The notes: generated by a model not told the origin, from the sequence alone. 64,000 nt of DNA from Hirundichthys speculiger (GCA_018398805.1 JAGFBZ010002545.1:248001-312000); one strand, 5' to 3'. Numbered from the stretch's first letter, positions 42,701-49,920 are shown. Program-made: numbers and translations.

Positions 42701-43425
42701 TTTAAATGAGTTTTTTTGGGGCTCCTGTGTTTGGAGGCGCTTCAAAGCTTTGTCCTTAAACTATCACCATGCTAATGCTAGCTGGAAGCTAACGGCTCAA
42801 TATGAATCATTTATGCGGCGAAGCTGCCGCTCAGGAGCGGACAGCGGACACCGTCAGCCCCGGAGGCCTGACGCGGACCAAAACAAGAAACTAACGAAGC
42901 AATAAAAACGTGAGTTTTCCCCCTGAAATCCAGCAGCGGGGCGTCCGCTGACAGGACGGCGGTCTGACACGTTAGCCGGCGGGGCTAGCTGTCAAACAGC
43001 GACCGTTAGGAGGAGAAAAGCTCCATCAGCAGCGACGACATCTCTGACCCGCGGAGCTGCGACTCTGCCGGGAGAAGACGAGCCTTAGTATACCCCCGGA
43101 TCCACCCGGAACACCCGCCCAGGGAAGCCCCGCAGCACCACCGAGCCCCCCCCCGGCCGGGGTGCGCCTGCTCAGACCGGGGAAGGTGCACTGTCATCGG
43201 GGCGTTGCGGGCAGCACAGTCCGCGGCTGAAGCCGGAGGGGCCGCGGCGCTGCCCACCGACTCCGGCAGCCGTCCGGATCGGCCGCCCCGCCGCCGCGGA
43301 AGCCGACGGCCGCGGTTGCCGAGCGGCCACGCGGGCATCGGTCCGGGTCTTCCCATTGAGTCCTCACCGTATATGGGTCGGAGTCTCCGGTCGTTGGGGT
43401 CCTGCACATGGCCTCTCGCCGCCAT
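18610..43425 (-). CDS. naa25: N-alpha-acetyltransferase 25, NatB auxiliary subunit (MDM20 homologue)
   Basis: NAA25 is the large TPR-type subunit that anchors the catalytic subunit NAA20 to the ribosome in NatB, which acetylates nascent chains starting Met-Asp, Met-Glu, Met-Asn or Met-Gln (family knowledge). All 24 coding exons are visible on the minus strand, from the ATG at 43,425 to the TGA at 18,610, every junction GT..AG and in phase. Summed length is 2,921 nt; adding the one base apparently missing in exon 12 gives 973 residues plus stop, against about 972 for the mammalian protein. Recognised blocks run in family order, from RGHVQDPNDRRLRPIY through ALTILYREMHR, MALYKIVPKNPYYFWS, LLCRLGAFEPVVDLY-type TPR helices and DDIPWDSLRDNRDL to the KKKKKKKD basic stretch and the final LKKRAESIKNLKI. 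Introns 1, 2, 13-15 and 22 are enlarged by repeats. Confidence 0.97.
18865..19005 (-). CDS. naa25: naa25 coding exon 23
   Basis: 141 nt, phase 0 at both ends, residues 887-933. It encodes GFQELTGSLQDLLAQALEHI and KGQEVHLTVLKMASLTLEG. The acceptor (CTCTTGCAG) is followed upstream by the very large satellite intron. Confidence 0.93.
19006..19385. repeat. Interspersed repeat body preceding the TATCG array
   Basis: From GAATTTTATCGAATTCTGCG to CATAACGTATCATGAGCCGA, this closely matches 25,598-26,030 (same order: TATCGA start, AAACCCCCGTGT, AAACTATTTTTCTCAACA, TGCTTTCAGTTCAATTA). It appears to be an unnamed interspersed element whose distal end seeded the adjacent array. Confidence 0.75.
19386..22647. 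repeat. TATCG-rich satellite, basic unit about 25 bp with higher-order copies
   Basis: Units are built on CGTAGCGTATCGCTACAGCCCTAAT (25 bp; quoted for the uniform part at 21,960-22,640) and longer variants with CGCGAGATTAGTG. Marker variants (CCCTGATCGTAGCG) recur at 19,434, 20,281 and 21,213, so larger blocks of 847 and 932 bp have been duplicated. It fills naa25 intron 22 up to about 35 bp from the exon 22 donor. Confidence 0.95.
22682..22792 (-). CDS. naa25: naa25 coding exon 22 (polylysine)
   Basis: 111 nt, phase 0 both ends, residues 850-886. It encodes TVSIALWMAGYGAKILRPLK and then seven consecutive lysines, the family's basic stretch. Confidence 0.92.
22869..22966 (-). CDS. naa25: naa25 coding exon 21
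   Basis: 98 nt, residues 817-849, entering with two bases and ending in phase 0. It encodes ILNKCKGDLLEMKGSKLKSH and PSLLENLIFFVE, strongly conserved. Confidence 0.93.
23044..23109 (-). CDS. naa25: naa25 coding exon 20
   Basis: 66 nt, residues 795-816. It encodes ESSELQTQICNGFKSLVVQL Q with flanking split codons. It is short and less conserved, but phase and the FKSL..QL motif fit. Confidence 0.87.
23191..23314 (-). CDS. naa25: naa25 coding exon 19
   Basis: 124 nt, residues 754-794, starting in phase 0. It encodes YPFLGPPSTRLASALSSGSC then QCQAAALQLSVHLHQLETAG. Confidence 0.93.
23421..24600. mobile_element. 1.2-kb interspersed repeat, copy A
   Basis: Starts GGTTCTGGTCTGTTTTTAAA and ends near ATTCTGGACTGACGGCCCGC. 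It matches 33,503-34,690 along its whole length and in the same orientation. It holds no intact coding sequence, and its class is unknown to me. It fills most of naa25 intron 18. Confidence 0.8.
24676..24922 (-). CDS. naa25: naa25 coding exon 18
   Basis: 247 nt, residues 671-753, ending in phase 0. It encodes ESTWLRVRSLTLRLLAALAA and an Ala/Gly/Gln-rich, poorly conserved tail. It has an unusually high GC content for the gene. Confidence 0.9.
25002..25127 (-). CDS. naa25: naa25 coding exon 17
   Basis: 126 nt, residues 629-670. It encodes EEDDIPWDSLRDNRDLTVFT then NWDPKD, a family hallmark. Confidence 0.94.
25214..25365 (-). CDS. naa25: naa25 coding exon 16
   Basis: 152 nt, residues 579-628. 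It encodes TSEYIIQAYKYGAFEKIPEF and QSLHFAQVRTERMLLDLFLE. The donor GTAAGG overlaps an AT that completes an Ile codon. Confidence 0.94.
25449..25548 (-). CDS. naa25: naa25 coding exon 15
   Basis: 100 nt, residues 545-578. It encodes FLLTRYAESLGQFAAASQSC and NFSLRFFHSNQKD. Confidence 0.95.
25598..26030. repeat. Interspersed repeat body, second copy
   Basis: Closely matches 19,040-19,385. An insertion at about 25,707-25,760 (AGGCTCCAGGATGGAACCCT) distinguishes the copies. It is followed by hAT-like repeats rather than by the satellite array. Confidence 0.75.
26036..26378 (+). mobile_element. hAT-like MITE with TAGGGGTG ends, copy 1
   Basis: Begins TAGGGGTGTGAAAAAAAACG and ends CCAATACTCACCCC(A). 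It has short inverted ends and AT-rich, TATCG-rich internal sequence. The same element recurs at 26,567, 27,305, about 32,050 and, inverted, at 62,664-63,874, where an 8-bp target duplication is visible. Confidence 0.8.
26567..26914 (+). mobile_element. hAT-like MITE with TAGGGGTG ends, copy 2
   Basis: Near-identical to 26,036-26,378. Because flanking TATCGCTACAGCCCTAAT sequence is also repeated, the copies here arose by tandem duplication rather than by separate insertions. Confidence 0.8.
27305..27653 (+). mobile_element. hAT-like MITE with TAGGGGTG ends, copy 3
   Basis: This copy keeps both ends, TAGGGGTGTG and ACTCACCCCTA. It is followed by TATCGCTACAGCCCTAG just before naa25 exon 14. 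Confidence 0.8.
27840..28020 (-). CDS. naa25: naa25 coding exon 14 (TPR region)
   Basis: 181 nt, residues 485-544. It encodes EGLSHSPSNAQFKLLLLLLY and LGAFEPVVDLYSSLDAKHVQ then HDTI, a TPR-like helical hairpin conserved in the family. Confidence 0.95.
28097..28186 (-). CDS. naa25: naa25 coding exon 13
   Basis: 90 nt, residues 455-484. It encodes KTALKTELQFSDMYCLMAAH then VYVDLWTETG. Confidence 0.95.
28187..28680 (-). mobile_element. PIF/Harbinger-type Myb/SANT remnant
   Basis: The minus strand between 28,432 and about 28,250 reads MAARSKRWSRAETIYLINIS, followed by DGRKHKNCELFKVVAARL. This has the W-x2-x-E-T-x3-L-I pattern and the later N-x3-F-x2-V-A-x2-L of the Myb/SANT-like DNA-binding protein carried by Harbinger transposons. 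Flanking sequence with GTTTAATTCGGAATGG and ATGTAAACGCACTAATTG looks like transposon terminal region. It is a fragment, and its class is inferred from the motif. Confidence 0.55.
28681..29101. other. naa25 intron 12, LINE tail and AT-rich sequence
   Basis: At 28,858-28,906, ATAATGACAATAAAGAGGCT followed by four copies of TTGAAAC resembles a non-LTR retrotransposon 3' tail. Nothing else was recognised. Confidence 0.45.
29102..29311 (-). CDS. naa25: naa25 coding exon 12, with a one-base frame break
   Basis: 210 nt as given, where 211 would be needed to keep phase with both neighbours. It starts FVNRLSEAVELGERGEEGYA and continues ALQRHLCVCQLSRALGLHHA (to about residue 430). The conserved continuation LLDVGGKLALIAELKAHYRH then GLKFG lies in another frame from 29,173 down. 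One base appears missing at about 29,174-29,175, where the sense strand reads GCCTTCTGG. Uncorrected, the frame ends at a TGA at 29,144-29,146. A sequencing or assembly deletion in a C run is more likely than a pseudogene, because every other exon is intact. Confidence 0.92.
29393..29505 (-). CDS. naa25: naa25 coding exon 11
   Basis: 113 nt, residues 347-384, ending in phase 0. It encodes LMVQFFVKFGDKPCCITDLK then IYLHLLSPDQHVQ. Confidence 0.95.
29605..29777 (-). CDS. naa25: naa25 coding exon 10
   Basis: 173 nt, residues 289-346. It encodes VAEVVRFVEERIQGEEGKES and LRGPFLARLELIHRLRERGC. Confidence 0.94.
29920..31075. mobile_element. Interspersed repeat with GTTAACGC / GATTAATCGC ends
   Basis: Left end has TAGTTAACGCAATAATAACG; right end has GCGATTAAAAATTTTAATCC then TTGCCCAGCGCTAA. 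The flanks CGATACA (left, 29,921-29,927, right about 31,069-31,075) could be a target duplication. It resembles nonautonomous DNA transposons with AT-rich ends. A T-run of about 29 is at 30,736-30,764. It fills naa25 intron 9. Confidence 0.5.
31362..31451 (-). CDS. naa25: naa25 coding exon 9
   Basis: 90 nt, residues 259-288. It encodes PDDWQFYPSYFDSLFHLLDQ then SWTPPEDGQ. Confidence 0.94.
31820..32046 (+). mobile_element. Tc1-type transposase remnant
   Basis: The plus strand keeps the order typical of Tc1 elements: GTGGAGGCATCATGCTTTG, then GGAACTGGAGG, GGATGGAATCAT, TCTGTTCGAAAGCTGAAGAT and finally CAACGACCCCAAACA, corresponding to the conserved DPKHT-type block. It is riddled with indels and is cut at 32,047 by the next repeat. 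Confidence 0.65.
32050..32392 (+). mobile_element. hAT-like MITE with TAGGGGTG ends, diverged copy
   Basis: Shares AAATCGATTTGGCAATATAT, GGTTGTTATGAATCAAATAG and GACCCAAGTATCATGATACA with the copies at 26,036 and 27,305, but the right end is lost. A further partial piece with GTCCTTGCCAATACTCACCC is at 32,849-32,938. Confidence 0.7.
32395..32480 (-). repeat. Single inverted monomer of the 126-bp repeat
   Basis: AACATAACAATCGCTTCCAT followed by GGAGTTTTGAAATCACGCTA is the reverse complement of the unit that forms the arrays at 39,145-40,030 and 54,160-55,240. Only one copy is present. Confidence 0.8.
32630..32735 (+). mobile_element. LINE 3' tail
   Basis: TTGAATTTCCCTTTATGGGA then TAAATAAAGTATT, followed by a (CATTT)n microsatellite, is the usual 3' terminus of several fish non-LTR retrotransposons. 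Confidence 0.55.
33045..33064 (+). repeat. Interstitial telomeric repeat, three units
   Basis: GGGTTAGGGTTAGGGTTAGG, about three perfect TTAGGG units, 35 bp from the donor of naa25 exon 8. Confidence 0.85.
33099..33210 (-). CDS. naa25: naa25 coding exon 8
   Basis: 112 nt, residues 222-258. It encodes KLTSELQSRESKCMMLYRRL then QRWPECNALAHKLLLK. Confidence 0.95.
33313..33391 (-). CDS. naa25: naa25 coding exon 7
   Basis: 79 nt, residues 196-221. It encodes VQLYFMILERLGKCVEALDV then IRGPLG. Confidence 0.95.
33503..34690. mobile_element. 1.2-kb interspersed repeat, copy B
   Basis: Matches 23,421-24,600. It differs by small indels and by an insert near 34,026-34,055. It ends GGACCGGCGGCCCGCGGGCC about 10-15 bp short of the donor of naa25 exon 6, which is close enough to affect splicing. 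Confidence 0.8.
34708..34815 (-). CDS. naa25: naa25 coding exon 6
   Basis: 108 nt, phase 0 both ends, residues 160-195. It encodes AISAQDEKLAQTMFLPLAER then MVEKMVKEEKIEAEAE. Confidence 0.95.
34896..34970 (-). CDS. naa25: naa25 coding exon 5
   Basis: 75 nt, 25 codons, residues 135-159. It encodes AGMALYKIVPKNPYYFWSVM then SLVMQ. Confidence 0.96.
35064..35182 (-). CDS. naa25: naa25 coding exon 4
   Basis: 119 nt, residues 95-134. It encodes ELVTKLYEAAVKKVPLSEEY then HSHLFMAYARVGEYKKMQQ, a TPR pair. Confidence 0.96.
35233..35284. repeat. (CAGGTG)n hexanucleotide repeat
   Basis: Eight to nine GCAGGT units inside the 108-bp intron 3 of naa25, ending within a base or two of the exon 3 donor hexamer (GTGAGT at 35,290-35,285). 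Confidence 0.95.
35291..35429 (-). CDS. naa25: naa25 coding exon 3
   Basis: 139 nt, residues 49-94. It encodes VLKAIGLQRTGKQDEAFGLA then DDNSLQALTILYREMHR. The acceptor (CCCTCCAG) abuts the 20-bp array. Confidence 0.96.
35440..38015. repeat. 20-bp minisatellite in naa25 intron 2
   Basis: The unit is GAGACGAGGAGTTACAGACG with AAGG, ACCG and CAGA variants, about 128 copies over 2.6 kb. The sense strand is pyrimidine-rich and leads straight into the exon 3 acceptor. A 744-codon open frame (36,002-38,236) repeats every 20 residues (GVTDGDEELQTETRSYRRRR) and is a repeat artefact: it lies in an intron and antisense to the gene. Confidence 0.95.
38016..38827. other. naa25 intron 2, unique part
   Basis: No exon is supported. 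There is a short repeat of CACCTGCACA at 38,675-38,698 and a T-run at 38,551-38,560. The minus-strand open frames have no recognisable domain. Confidence 0.45.
38828..38913 (-). CDS. naa25: naa25 coding exon 2
   Basis: 86 nt, residues 20-48. It encodes YLDNGNNKMAIQQADKLLKK then HKDLHCAK, the first TPR-like helix pair. Confidence 0.96.
39145..40030 (+). repeat. 126-bp tandem repeat array, copy A (inside an interspersed element)
   Basis: About seven units running from GAATTCGCTAACGCACGTTA through GCGATTTCAAAACTCCATGG to GCTTGTGCTTCCCTCCTCGT. The EcoRI-like GAATTC recurs at 39,248, 39,374 and 39,501. The same unit forms 54,160-55,240. Confidence 0.95.
40031..40530 (+). mobile_element. Shared element body downstream of the 126-bp array, copy A
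   Basis: From CTCGGAGGATTCGTCACAAA to CGATAGTTATCGTTCACCCC this matches 55,237-55,720 in the same orientation, so array and body form one mobile unit. The terminal GTTATCGTNCACCCCTA also appears at 32,831-32,848. Confidence 0.8.
40531..41040. other. naa25 intron 1, no feature recognised
   Basis: GC-rich stretch at 40,600-40,900 with open frames on both strands, but with no family similarity that I can support. Confidence 0.4.
41044..41595. mobile_element. Interspersed repeat with GCTGGGCGGTAT end
   Basis: AGCGCTGGGCGGTATGAGCC and ATATCACGGTATTTTTC at the left, CACCGGTATTACGGTAAAG near the right. This layout is typical of nonautonomous fish DNA transposons. No target duplication was found. 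Confidence 0.5.
41596..42900. other. naa25 intron 1, AT-rich
   Basis: AT-rich with T and A homopolymers (42,179-42,192). An open frame at 42,552-42,905 shows no known domain. Nothing else is supported. Confidence 0.45.
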
Positions 43426-43510
43426 GGTGGAGTTTACCTGCTGGGGGAAACGTTCGCGCATGCGTACTCCGAGTTGCAACAGGAGCGATTAAAGGATTTT
43501 TTTTTTCTGC
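42930..43510 (-). promoter_or_regulatory. naa25: naa25 CpG island promoter and 5' end
   Basis: CpG-dense block surrounding the first coding exon, including GCCGCCATGG context on the plus strand around the start codon. Placement rests on composition and on the adjacent start codon. Confidence 0.6.
43368..43425 (-). CDS. naa25: naa25 coding exon 1 (start codon)
   Basis: 58 nt from the ATG at 43,425. It encodes MAARGHVQDPNDRRLRPIY, matching the family amino terminus almost exactly; the donor GTGAGG leaves one base of an Asp codon. Confidence 0.96.
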
Positions 43511-44338
43511 TGAAAGCGCAGTAGTATGGATGTATGGAAGCAGAACAATGACAAAAACATAAAAAAAATAAAATAAATACATTTAACAAAAAATGATGTT
43601 CATTTATTTTGTAAGAAAGTTTTGTCTCTAATTTTGCAACTTTGACTTTCATCATTTATAACAAAGAAAGGAGAAAGGGAGAACGCTTTATTGTCGTCGT
43701 CATCGGGATTTGTAAAATCTTTTTTTTTTTTAAATCATACTTTTTATTATTGTTTCCTTTTAAGGCAGACACAGATCAACTCAACTGGTTATAAGCATTG
43801 TGCATTTCTCAAATTGTAACAAAAGGATGTGGTAAAATGTTAGGAGAAAGAAAAAATAAAAACAGACATAAAAAAAGACAAACGCAGATAAACCAAAAAC
43901 AGTAAATTAAATTAATAGATAATAGTAATAACAATAGCAACAATAATGGTGATAGTAGTAATCAGAGTCAAAAAAAAAAAAAAAAAAAAAAAAAACAGGT
44001 AAAATTTAACCAAAGAAAAGAAAGAAATGTACACATAAATAATTAGATGAATAGAATAAAATAAAATAAAAAATAGTAATAATAATAATAATCGCAATAA
44101 TAATAAATATAGAAAGGGGGAAAAAAAGGGATTCGTAAAATATTTAGAGTAAATCTGAGACCAGATTTGCACATCTGCCCTGAAGAAAAGTCTGCTCTAG
44201 ATTCATGAATGTTGCGTTAAACTTTTAAGTGTTTTAAAAGTATCCTGATCATGTGAAAATACCGGTCAATATGAGGCATTAATGCAGTAAAGTCACTTCA
44301 GGGTTCTCAGACTTCTATGGCAGCTTTATTTTAACAGT

Positions 44339-44340
<2 letters not shown>
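43511..44340. other. Intergenic AT-rich spacer
   Basis: Upstream of naa25. A-run of about 25 at 43,971-43,995, and (ATA)n and (TAA)n microsatellites. No gene seen. Confidence 0.5.
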
Positions 44341-44433
<93 letters not shown>

Positions 44434-44459
44434 GATATATCATATATATACATATATAT

Positions 44460-44507
<48 letters not shown>

Positions 44508-44516
44508 TATATACAA

Positions 44517-44547
<31 letters not shown>

Positions 44548-44760
44548 TATATATGTATGTATATATATATACATATATATACACACATATACATACATAC
44601 ATATATACACATATATATACATACATATATACATATATAAGTACAAACATATACATATATACACATATATTTTACATACATACATATATATATATATATA
44701 CATATATACACATACATACATATACATACATATACATACATACATATACATACATATATA
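44341..44760. repeat. (TA)n and TATACA microsatellite
   Basis: Pure (TA)n and ACATATATA units. It served as a target for the TA-flanked element at 44,761. Confidence 0.95.
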
Positions 44761-45125
44761 CAGTCATGGAAAAAATGATTAGACCACCATTTTTTCTTCA
44801 CTTTCTTGTTCATTTTAATACCTGGTACCACTAAACGTCATCATGTGACTAAAACAGACAGAAAAGAAAACACTGAATGCATAAAAGCAGTGTTTTTGGC
44901 AGTACAACGCCATAGCTATTGATGTAAAAACTTAAGTGATTTAGGTTATAATCAAGAAAACCATGGAAAAATGGTAAGATATCAGCTCTTAAATAAAACT
45001 CTTATGAGCAATCTTTGTGGTTATCGTTATGTTTGTCCAAACAAATGTACCTTTAGTTGTACCAGGCATTAAAATGACAAGAAACTGAAGAAAACAAGGA
45101 TGGTATAATATTTTTTCCATGACTG
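44761..45125. mobile_element. 365-bp TA-flanked MITE (Tc1/mariner-like), copy 1
   Basis: Terminal inverted repeats CAGTCATGGAAAAAATGATT and, inverted, at the right end AATATTTTTTCCATGACTG, flanked by TA on both sides (44,759-44,760 and 45,126-45,127). A near-identical element is at 63,165-63,530. No transposase. Confidence 0.9.
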
Positions 45126-45405
<280 letters not shown>

Positions 45406-45488
45406 AAACAGACTGAGACACCTGGAGGTGGCAGCATCAGGACCTTAAAAGTTCTGTTAAGGGCTCACAAACGTCCTTCTGAAATGTA

Positions 45489-45960
45489 CAGTTGTGTTCA
45501 AAATAATAGCAGTCTGTTCATAAAATTGAGTAAAGCCCAAAATCCTTATAATAGTTTTTACTTCCATACATTGGGAACACTGCACATTATATTCTAAATC
45601 AAAACACAGATGCCAGAAGTTGGTCGACTCCATGCAACCCAGATGTGAAGCGTTCTCAGAAACAGTAGCTATAAAACTAAATATTAGTTTAGTGATTCAT
45701 AGGAATGCTGAATCCTGGATATCTTTCAGTTTATACGGTAAATATTTGAGTTTGTAAAGTAAAATGCAGACACTATTTTTTTGAACAGCCCAATTTTCAT
45801 TTTTCTGTAAAGTGAGTAAAGAATTTCTGCTTTTTTCTTCATGTTTTGATTTAGAATATAATGTGCAGTGTTCCCAATGCATGGAAATAAAAAACCATTA
45901 TAAGGATTTTGGGCTTGACTCAATTTTTTGAACAGACTGCTATTATTTTGAACACAACTG
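45489..45960. mobile_element. 472-bp TA-flanked MITE (Tc1/mariner-like), different family
   Basis: Inverted ends CAGTTGTGTTCAAAATAATA and TATTATTTTGAACACAACTG, flanked by TA (45,487-45,488 and 45,961-45,962). The inverted similarity extends well inside the element (ATAATGTGCAGTGTTCCCAA and its complement), so it folds into a long hairpin. Confidence 0.9.
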
Positions 45961-45962
45961 TA

Positions 45963-46518
45963 TTTTAAAACCTGACTTCTTAAACTATTAATCAAGGGTT
46001 TTCAAGATAAAAAAAGAAATGAAATTAATGACTGGAAGAAAACAACATAGACATTTTTAAAGAAAAGCAGAAATTGACTATAAAGATGTAAATTTGCAGA
46101 GAAAGAAATTTACAATATTAGGTTGTAAATACATAAATTTAGAGAAAAAAAAAAGTAAATTTATGAAGTTGGAAATTTTCAAGTAAAATAATTGAAATTC
46201 CATCTTCACATCGAGTTGCAAAATTTTGAGAATATGAATTGGAACTTTATCATCTCACAAATTTCCTAAATGAAATACAAAATATCGACCTTATTACTTT
46301 TAAAATTCCTTCATACGCTTGCAGATTTAAGAAAAAAAAATTATACTCTTTACACTTGTTAATCTTTTTTACCACTCGTACATATACTAAATAAGAGACT
46401 TATAAAATATTAACTTTATTAAGTCAAAGCTGTTTTCACCATTTTTATTTCAAACGAGTTGAAGAAGTTGTTCGTCCCACGGTGGGAAGACTGATTTACG
46501 TTGCAATATAATATAATA

Positions 46519-46552
<34 letters not shown>

Positions 46553-47260
46553 ATCAAGCTTTCTACATAGTTGGAAATATAAGTGTATATTGGGAAAGTA
46601 ATCCACGTACCTTGTTGAAGTAAAAAAAAAAAAAAAAAAAATTTTCTTGGTATAAATCAGCTTCCATACATTCAGCTGAAAAACCATTAATTATTCATTC
46701 ATTCATTTCCTGTATCTCAGTCATATGAGCTGAAACATCAACAAGTGAATCCCCTTTTTTTTTCAATATAAATAAATTTATGACAAAGCAAACCGATTAT
46801 AAGACTACAGATTAAATAGTCCCAACTCTCATTCCCATAATTCATCTGAGGTTGTTGTGACGCAGTAATTACAACAATTACATGTTCAACCAGCTGCTAA
46901 CTTCACTGTTGAAGTTCCAGATGTTGCTGCTGTTGTGGATTCCTTCAACAGTTGAACTTCATCCAAAAAAATCAAAAAATTGATTAAAAGAAAAATCACA
47001 GCTGTATTTTCTATTATTTATAAATAAGATATGAACATAATTAACCAAGCATTAAGGTTCGGTACAGTTGGTTTTTGTTTTCTTCCAGTTCCTGATGCTG
47101 TAAAATTTAAATCTTTGTGTAATTTTTTTTAAGTATTAAAACATAAAACTAAATACCTACGTTTTTTTAATACGTCTATTTTCAAACATGACAGTGATGT
47201 GAAAAGTCTGCAGTTTTGTGTTTTTGTAAAATTTAAAGACTTGTCAGGTGATGCTCAACA
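45963..47260. other. Intergenic AT-rich spacer
   Basis: No gene recognised. Includes a (TA)n tract at 46,525-46,550 and an A-run at 46,622-46,640. Confidence 0.5.
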
Positions 47261-47274
47261 CCTGGTTTGTTCCT

Positions 47275-48050
47275 GAACGAGAAAATAAAACGAGCACAAA
47301 ATTTGAGAAAAAAAACAAGACAAGTTGCTTTAAAATAAATTAAAACACAGAAGCTCAATGCTGTTTTTATTCCTCAGTCCACAAAAAAATAAAATGAAAT
47401 AATCAAATGAATTTAAATAAAATACAAAGGCTACCAACTAGCAAATTTGTGTTTTTTTCTACTTTTTTCCCCCCCAAAAAAAAAACAGCAAGTAAAATAA
47501 ATAAATACTCAAGTTTGCAGATGAACTTTTGCGCCTTCTTTCCCCCCTACAGTTAATACATTTATAAACCTTGCTGATGCTTATTTTTGAAAACATAATT
47601 TAAAAAATTATATTTTTTTAATATACTTTTTTTTTAAAAAATGAATGCTTAAAATGTTTTAAGCGAAATGTTTTTAAATGTAAGTTTATTTAACACTTTA
47701 AATGTTTTTTTATCTTATGTTCTTGTCAATCGTGTGCCATCTGAGCGAGAAAATAAAACGACCACAAGCACGAAATTTGAGAAAAAAAAACAAGTTGCTT
47801 TAAAATAAATAAATTAAAACACAGAAGCTCAATGCTGTTTTTATTCCTCCAGTCCACAAAAAAATAAAATTAATTTAAATAAAATACAAATGCTACCAAC
47901 TAGCAAATTTGTTTTTTTCTACTTTTTTCCCAACAAAACCAGCAAGTAAAATAAATACTCAAGTTTGCAGATGAACTTTTGTCGCCTTCTTTCCCCCCTA
48001 CAGGTTAATAAATTAATAAACCTTGCTGATGCTTATTTTTGAAACCATAA
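47275..48050. repeat. Tandem duplication of an AT-rich segment, two copies
   Basis: The block with AAGTTGCTTTAAAATAAAT, AACACAGAAGCTCAATGCTG and AACTTTTG..CCTTCTTTCC occurs at about 47,275-47,580 and again at about 47,745-48,050. Its function is unknown. Confidence 0.85.
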
Positions 48051-48097
48051 TTATTTAAAAAATTATAATTATTTTTAGATGTTTTTTTTAAATTTTG

Positions 48098-48235
48098 AAC
48101 TTATACTGCGTTGCTCAGCGGTTTCAGCTCATTTACAGAGACGACAGTCCTGCAGCGGTCGCAGGTTCGATTCCCGGCCGGCGGTGCTTTGGTGCAACAT
48201 CTTCCCTGTTTCCTCTCCGTCCTGGTTTAACATTA
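48098..48235 (+). mobile_element. tRNA-derived SINE fragment
   Basis: TTGCTCAGCGGTTTCAGC followed by GCAGGTTCGATTCCCGGCC. The latter contains a perfect RNA polymerase III B box (GGTTCGATTCC). The A box is degraded and the fold is not a functional cloverleaf, so this is a SINE head rather than a tRNA gene. Confidence 0.65.
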
Positions 48236-48637
48236 ATAACAGAAACCTGTTATTAATATTATTATTAACGGTGAAACATGAACTCACCTTCATCCCAGAC
48301 GGATTCTGACCACGACACAAAAAAAAAAACACAAACTGCATTTGTCTTATTTGATCAAATTTATTAGATATTCTGTTATGTTCCATTGTCTAGACCTTCT
48401 GTCACAGCCTGAAAGCTGTGAAAAAGAGAAATACTAATTGTATTACATTCACTACTAATTCCCCTGAATTTTTTTTTTGCCTTATCAGAAAGAGTAAATC
48501 GGATACACGGTGAATCTTTGTCTTTCAAAAACAAAAAGAAAAGAAAAAAAAAACGAAAAGAGAGAAGATAAAACAGTAGATTTTCCAAGTGCTTATTCAT
48601 GATTACGACAAGACGACAGTATTGTGGAGCCCATCTG
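48236..48637. other. AT-rich spacer
   Basis: Nothing recognisable apart from short A and T runs. Confidence 0.45.
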
Positions 48638-48664
48638 CCCCCCCCCCCCCCCCCCCCCCCCCCG

Positions 48665-48695
<31 letters not shown>
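48638..48695. repeat. Near-pure poly(C) tract
   Basis: 26 C, one G, then 31 C. On the minus strand this is poly(G). The length is probably unreliable, because such runs are difficult to sequence. Confidence 0.95.
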
Positions 48696-48696
<1 letters not shown>

Positions 48697-49184
48697 TTCA
48701 CCCGGGCGGCGCCGCTCCCATCGCCATCAGACCCGCTCGGGCTTTTCACTCCTCGTCCGGGAACCCGGGAGCCCGAGGTCCGGCGGGAGCGAGCGTGACG
48801 GCGAGGGGGGAGGCCCCGCCCACCCGACGCAGTTCGACAGTTTTGCAAAAAAATTTAAAAATAAAGAACGAAGCGCCGCTCAGACAAAATTAAAGAAAGT
48901 CTTCATGCAAATCTAGTCGTTTAGTGAAGCCACCTGTCCTCGTGCACTGCTGACATTAAGAGTCCTGTCGCGCCTGTACAGGTGTGAAAACGTGCACGAG
49001 CACGGAGGAGGTGCAGCTCACACGGAGCCTGGCGGCGTCGCGGCGCCCCCCCGCTGGCCCCACCGGGGCAACGAAAGACAAACGATGTCCCGTTTATGTT
49101 CACGTTAAACAGACCCGCTGATGGGTTGAAACCGAACCTCACGATTCTGATCCGAAGCGTCCGACGAGCCGAGCGGCGCCTGCA
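48696..49184. other. GC-rich spacer
   Basis: CpG-rich from 48,696 to about 48,840 and again near 49,020-49,200. No exon is supported on either strand. It could be distal 3' UTR of pitpnb or an unannotated promoter. Confidence 0.35.
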
Positions 49185-49920
49185 GCCGGATCAAGGTAAC
49201 GTTTAAATAAACCTAGAAGACTAAACTGAGGGCTCAAGTCAAAACCTTAAGAAAAAAAAGAAAAAAAAAAAAGAAAAAAATTCTGTTAAATAAGAAAAAA
49301 AAGGAAAAAAAAAAGAAAAAACCAAAAAAAAAAAACCCTGAAGACTAAATTGAGGGCTAAACTCAAAACCTAGAAGACTAAACTGAGGGTTCAAGTCAAA
49401 ACCCTAAAGAAAAAAAAAAAGAAAAAAAATTCTGCTAAATAAGAAAAAAAAGGAAAAAAAAAGAGAAAAAAGAAAAAAACAAACAAAAAAAAACCCTGAA
49501 GACTAAATTGAGGGCTAAACTAAAAACCTAGAAGACTAAACTGAGGGCAAAACTAAAAACCTAGAAGACTAAACTAATGGTTCAAGTCAAAACCTTGAAG
49601 GAAAAAAAAGAAAAGAAAAAAAAGAAAAAAATTCTGCAAAATAAGAAAAAAAAGGAAAAAAAGAAAGAGAAAAGAGAAGAAAAAAGAAAAAACCAAAAAA
49701 AAAAAAACCCTAAAGACTAAACTGAGGGCTAAACTAAAACCTAGAAGACTAAACTGAGGGCGAAACTAAAAACCCCTGAAGACTAAACTGAGGGTTCAAG
49801 TCAAAACCCTAAATTAAAAAAAAAACAAAATAAAATAAAAATCTTCTAAATAAGAAAAAAGAAAGGAAAAAGAAGAGAAGAAAAAAGAGGAAAAAAATTA
49901 AAAAATAAACTAAAACCCTG
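49185..49920. repeat. A-rich tandem repeat of about 190 bp, four copies
   Basis: Each unit has CTAGAAGACTAAACTGAGGG, TTCAAGTCAAAACC and long A tracts with GAAAAAA. The unit number is approximate. Confidence 0.85.

Noticed and set aside
42552..42905. 117-codon plus-strand open frame
   Set aside because: Lies within naa25 intron 1, has no recognisable family and no splice or promoter context.
48100..48200. Possible functional tRNA gene (B box present)
   Set aside because: No acceptable A box or cloverleaf; the downstream sequence matches SINE layout.
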